A stretch of DNA of 64,000 nt, from NCBI GenBank assembly GCA_045597945.1, contig JAZLLD010000055.1:1-64000 (forward strand). The letters are read 5' to 3'. Under the pieces are notes generated by a model. It ran no database searches. It was not told the DNA's origin and saw nothing but the letters and a program-made list of their open reading frames with translations. Shown here in pieces: positions 61,472-64,000 of the stretch; within the stretch, counting starts at the first letter, position 1; the number at the start of each line of letters is the position of its first letter. The DNA comes from Colimorpha sp045597945 (GTDB taxonomy: Bacteria > Bacteroidota > Bacteroidia > Bacteroidales > P3). A program made the position numbers and the translations under genes.

Positions 61472-62056
61472 CTATCGTATATGCGTAATCTTGTGAGTCT
61501 GAAGTGATAATCTCCATTGCGGGTGCGATTTGCAATATTCAATGGCCTGCACCACATTTCGTTGAGTTGCTTCCGCATTTCCAAAAACGTCAATTGGTTG
61601 CAGACAGAACACCTCAGCATCAAAAGAGGCCCATCGTTGAGGATCATCACTTCCCTCACCAAACAGCAGCTTGATTTCCTGACACTTATCCACCACCACT
61701 TGTGCCACTTTAGGAGAAATAGTAACCCAGTCTACCCCTTGAGGGATTGGCCGAGAGCCATTCGTCTCCATGTGAACTCTATAACCTTGGAAAGCACAGC
61801 TAATCAGATCCTCAGTCACTTGCAAAGTAGGTTCGCCGCCAGTGAGGCAGACTCTTTGGCATGGATACTGACTGATTTCGTTGCGGATATCCTGAGACGT
61901 CATCAACCGAAAATCCTCATGCTGCGTGTCGCAAAAAGGACACTGCAGATTGCACCCTGAAAAACGCACAAACACCATCGGCACTCCTGCCCATGCGCCC
62001 TCACCCTGCAATGAATAAAAGATTTCGTTGATGCGGTATTGCTTGACTTCCATCAT
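61472..62056 (-). CDS. queE: 7-carboxy-7-deazaguanine synthase
   Basis: 194 residues from ATG 62056 (next to 62053). Radical SAM enzyme making the 7-deazaguanine ring in queuosine/preQ0 synthesis. The cluster motif is SGCNLQCPFC (C-x3-C-x2-C), with YSLQGEGAWAGVPMVFVR before it and LTGGEPTLQ after. Starts 1 base after the queD stop. Last gene of the que operon. Confidence 0.93.
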   Translation of the reverse strand: MMEVKQYRINEIFYSLQGEGAWAGVPMVFVRFSGCNLQCPFCDTQHEDFRLMTSQDIRNEISQYPCQRVCLTGGEPTLQVTEDLISCAFQGYRVHMETNGSRPIPQGVDWVTISPKVAQVVVDKCQEIKLLFGEGSDDPQRWASFDAEVFCLQPIDVFGNAEATQRNVVQAIEYCKSHPQWRLSLQTHKITHIR

Positions 62057-62057
62057 T

Positions 62058-62384
62058 TTATTTTTCGTAAATTGCAGTATTACCTGATGATTCTTGAACA
62101 CTTACCTTATAGCAATTCGGCACACGCTGACAAATCCAATAAGCGATGTTTTCTGCCGTAGGATTACAATCCATCAAGTCGTTCAAATTAGTGTGGTCCA
62201 GTTGCTTCACCACTTCGGAAATATGAGAAAAATCCACAACCATTCCATTCTTATCCAACTGCTCCGACTTGCAGAAGACCTCAATCACCCAGTTGTGGCC
62301 ATGAAGATTTGCACACTTGCTATCATAGTCGAGATTCAGGTGGTGAGCCCCTGAAATCTCTATCTTTTTGCTAATATAATACAT
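62058..62384 (-). CDS. queD: 6-carboxy-5,6,7,8-tetrahydropterin synthase
   Basis: 108 residues from ATG 62384 (MYYISKKIEISGAHHL); the longer frame from 62468 overlaps queC and lacks conserved sequence. Zinc histidines in GAHHL and LHGHNW, MVVDFSH, and CNPTAENIA are typical of PTPS/QueD. Four bases after queC. Confidence 0.93.
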   Translation of the reverse strand: MYYISKKIEISGAHHLNLDYDSKCANLHGHNWVIEVFCKSEQLDKNGMVVDFSHISEVVKQLDHTNLNDLMDCNPTAENIAYWICQRVPNCYKVSVQESSGNTAIYEK

Positions 62385-62388
62385 CTTG

Positions 62389-63042
62389 TTATGCTTGATA
62401 AACCGTATTGTCTTGAATTCCAGCGTCAGCCATTGCCTGCTTACGCTCGCGGCAGGTGGCGCAGACACCGCAATGGGTCTCTTGGCCTTTGTAGCAACTC
62501 CATGTTAGAGAATAATCTAGGCCCAACTCAGCACCAATCTTGGCAATATCCGACTTGGAAAGTCCGGTATAGGGTGCAAAAACACAGACTTCAGCATCGG
62601 TTCCGGCACTGATGGCGGCATCCATGGCCGAGATAAATCCCGGACGGCAATCGGGATAAGTGGCGTGATCGCCTCCATGATTGGCAATCATCACTCCTTT
62701 CAACCCACGGCTATTGGCCAGTCCGGCGGCAATAGACAGCATGATGCCATTGCGGAAAGGCACGACAGTCGATTTGATATTCTCCTCGGCATAGTCGGCT
62801 TCGGGAATAGCTTCCGCGCCCTCTAGCAGCGATGACTTAAAGTGCTGAGCCATAAACCCTAGGTCAATGACCACATGCGCTATGCCCAACTGTTGGCAAT
62901 GCAAGGCGGCAAAAGCAAGTTCTTTGGCATTGTGGTTAGCCCCGTAGTTAAAAGAGAGGGCCAACGCAATCTCATTTTGATAGTGGTAAAGCATGGTTAC
63001 TGAGTCCATGCCACCCGACAGGATAAGCAGTTTATCTTTCAT
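62389..63042 (-). CDS. queC: 7-cyano-7-deazaguanine synthase
   Basis: 217 residues. ATP pyrophosphatase signature SGGMDSVTMLYHY at the N-terminus, NYGANHNAKEL, RNGIMLSIAAGLA, and C-terminal zinc cysteines in CYKGQETHCGVCATCRER. Converts CDG to preQ0. First gene of queC-queD-queE behind a good promoter. No queF or tgt in this window. Confidence 0.95.
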   Translation of the reverse strand: MKDKLLILSGGMDSVTMLYHYQNEIALALSFNYGANHNAKELAFAALHCQQLGIAHVVIDLGFMAQHFKSSLLEGAEAIPEADYAEENIKSTVVPFRNGIMLSIAAGLANSRGLKGVMIANHGGDHATYPDCRPGFISAMDAAISAGTDAEVCVFAPYTGLSKSDIAKIGAELGLDYSLTWSCYKGQETHCGVCATCRERKQAMADAGIQDNTVYQA

Positions 63043-63107
63043 TAATTCTTGTTTTTAAAGTGGTTAGCAAGCACACTCGGGATACTCTCCCCTTACTTTT
63101 CAGTTTG

Positions 63108-63115
63108 CAAAGATA
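63108..63115 (-). promoter_or_regulatory. promoter for queC-queD-queE
   Basis: Minus-strand TATCTTTG followed by C with TTTG 18 bases upstream; the leader to queC is about 60 bases. The leader has one short hairpin (GGGAGAGTATCCC) but no preQ1 aptamer I could confirm. Confidence 0.7.
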
Positions 63116-63140
63116 CAACTTTTTTCGGAATTACAAACAA

Positions 63141-63171
63141 AAAAGTGGCCGACAGCTCTCGGCCACTTTTT
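63141..63171. terminator. terminator after the Cys-motif protein gene
   Basis: 12-bp stem AAAAGTGGCCGA (63141-63152) with TCGGCCACTTTT (63159-63170), loop CAGCTC, T-runs on both strands. Confidence 0.9.
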
Positions 63172-63220
63172 ATTTATGATTTATGCCTAATGGGAGAAAT
63201 CATTGATATTCATATTGCTA

Positions 63221-63730
63221 CTATTCTTTTTTCAACAAATCCGACATGTCGGAAGTGGATTTCACCTCTACTTGTTGCCCTTCGCCATTGGCTGGGGTAT
63301 CCCAAGACGAGTTGTAGAGCGACTGGTCTTTCGGCACTACCACTACAGACCCATCGGGTGTAGATAGTGCTTGCCACTCAGGTTCAACTTCAGGCTCAGA
63401 TTCAGGCACAGGCTCTCCTAACATTACGTATCCTTCATATTCACCATGTTCCTCATAACTAGAATCGGCATCGGTTGCCAAATCAGTCCTATTGCAACTG
63501 ACATTGGCTAGGGCCAATGCGGCAACACCCGCAACTACTACTTTGCGGCCAAGCGAACGTCTGAGGTTCAACGCATCTTCAAGTTGGCGAACTTCAGATT
63601 CGCACCGAGGGCAAGTCCCGCGACATGGCCCTTGGTGCGTACATTCGGACACCTGGAGGTCAATGCCATTAGCCTCAGCCACCTGGCGCCGCACATCCTT
63701 CAGTATGCGGCATTTATCCTTACCTTTCAT
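63221..63730 (-). CDS. protein with CxxxGxCxGTCPxC motif and a transmembrane segment
   Basis: 169 residues. The N-terminal domain (1-55) is KCRILKDVRRQVAEANGIDLQVSECTHQGPCRGTCPRCESEV-like (shown shortened), with cysteines C30, C36, C40, C43, probably a small metal-binding motif common in Bacteroidota proteins of unknown function. One hydrophobic segment (about 63-79, KVVVAGVAALALANVSC) follows RRSLGRK, so the N-terminus should be cytosolic. The rest is acidic and likely periplasmic. 35 bases after the end of the next gene. Confidence 0.75.
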   Translation of the reverse strand: MKGKDKCRILKDVRRQVAEANGIDLQVSECTHQGPCRGTCPRCESEVRQLEDALNLRRSLGRKVVVAGVAALALANVSCNRTDLATDADSSYEEHGEYEGYVMLGEPVPESEPEVEPEWQALSTPDGSVVVVPKDQSLYNSSWDTPANGEGQQVEVKSTSDMSDLLKKE

Positions 63731-63765
63731 GAGATTAGACGCAAAGGAAATAATTCCACATCAAG

Positions 63766-64000
63766 TTATTTATAATCTTCAGCTAATGCAATATATTCCT
63801 TATTTTGAATGAGAAACAGCAGATACTCCTTATATCGAGCCAGCGCAGGAATGATATTGCCAGGCTTTATATGCGAATTGTCAATCAGATTTGTTGAATT
63901 ATTCTTTCTTCGCTCAATACGCACAGACAACTCTGAAACAAGTGTAATTGCAACTTGCGGAATATCAATCTTAAAGAATAGATTTACTAAATCTAAATAG
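63766..64000 (-). CDS. unknown protein, 3' end only
   Basis: An open frame from the window edge to a stop at 63766-63768 on the minus strand. It gives at least 77 residues, ending ARYKEYLLFLIQNKEYIALAEDYK. No start codon within the window. Mixed helical, with no family recognised. Same strand and 35 bases upstream of the Cys-motif gene, so the two may be one transcript. Confidence 0.6.
   Translation of the reverse strand, partial: YLDLVNLFFKIDIPQVAITLVSELSVRIERRKNNSTNLIDNSHIKPGNIIPALARYKEYLLFLIQNKEYIALAEDYK

Noticed and set aside
63043..63105. preQ1 riboswitch ahead of queC
   Set aside because: The leader has only one short hairpin and lacks the preQ1-I core sequence; not supportable.
1..64000. 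tRNA or rRNA genes
   Set aside because: No cloverleaf-like segment with a T-loop GGTTCGAATCC-type sequence and no rRNA signature were seen.

Overview
The window is a gene-dense chromosomal segment of an anaerobic Bacteroidota, most likely order Bacteroidales. This rests on three things: many TAnnTTTG -7 promoter elements of the Bacteroidetes type, a Rho factor with a long low-complexity insertion, and typical gene families (SHMT, WG-repeat protein, DUF4139 protein, PepSY-like proteins, many small lipoproteins). No rRNA, tRNA, intact insertion sequence, prophage or CRISPR array was found. The species cannot be named from the sequence alone.

Layout. 1-3300: 3' part of gyrA and a secreted TPR protein. 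3300-12000: an accessory island with a MazG-like pyrophosphohydrolase, then a minus-strand operon of an MmeI-like DNA methyltransferase, an SF2 helicase and a GIY-YIG nuclease split into two ORFs. A long structured RNA ending in an intrinsic terminator lies just upstream of that operon. 12000-18800: glyA, a candidate small RNA, a WYL regulator, threonine aldolase, rho and gcvH. 19100-27100: a sensory [FeFe]-hydrogenase operon (2Fe-2S protein, HydS-like, PP2C phosphatase, membrane protein) convergent with a catalytic NAD-linked hydrogenase operon (HydB-HydA-HydC). 27200-31200: riboflavin operon ribD-ribE-ribBA-ribH behind an FMN riboswitch. 31400-38700: lipoproteins, an AAA-ATPase/nuclease-like protein, trmN6, gph and a 50-residue YqaE/Pmp3 protein. 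39200-48200: WG-repeat protein, dihydroorotase, lipoproteins, an ATP-grasp enzyme, ADP-forming acetyl-CoA synthetase and a dipeptidase. 48600-56300: DUF4139 protein, DUF362 ferredoxin-like protein, then a likely defence cluster (WYL regulator, two DUF262 proteins, HIRAN protein). 56800-61400: ruvX, def, TPR lipoprotein, mutL, rhomboid, flavoprotein. 61400-64000: queC-queD-queE and two uncharacterised genes, the last cut by the window end.

How the parts fit: the bifurcating-type hydrogenase, the putative hydrogenase sensor and ADP-forming acetyl-CoA synthetase suggest a fermentative life with H2 production and acetate formation. The two defence-like clusters (3-12 kb and 51-56 kb) have AT-rich and repeat-rich surroundings.

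The most unusual feature is in the non-coding DNA. Seven or more intergenic regions carry degenerate tandem arrays with a strict 11-bp period. Three of these contain an AT-rich inverted array (about 93-97 bp) built from shuffled 11-mers. I know of no described family that matches them.
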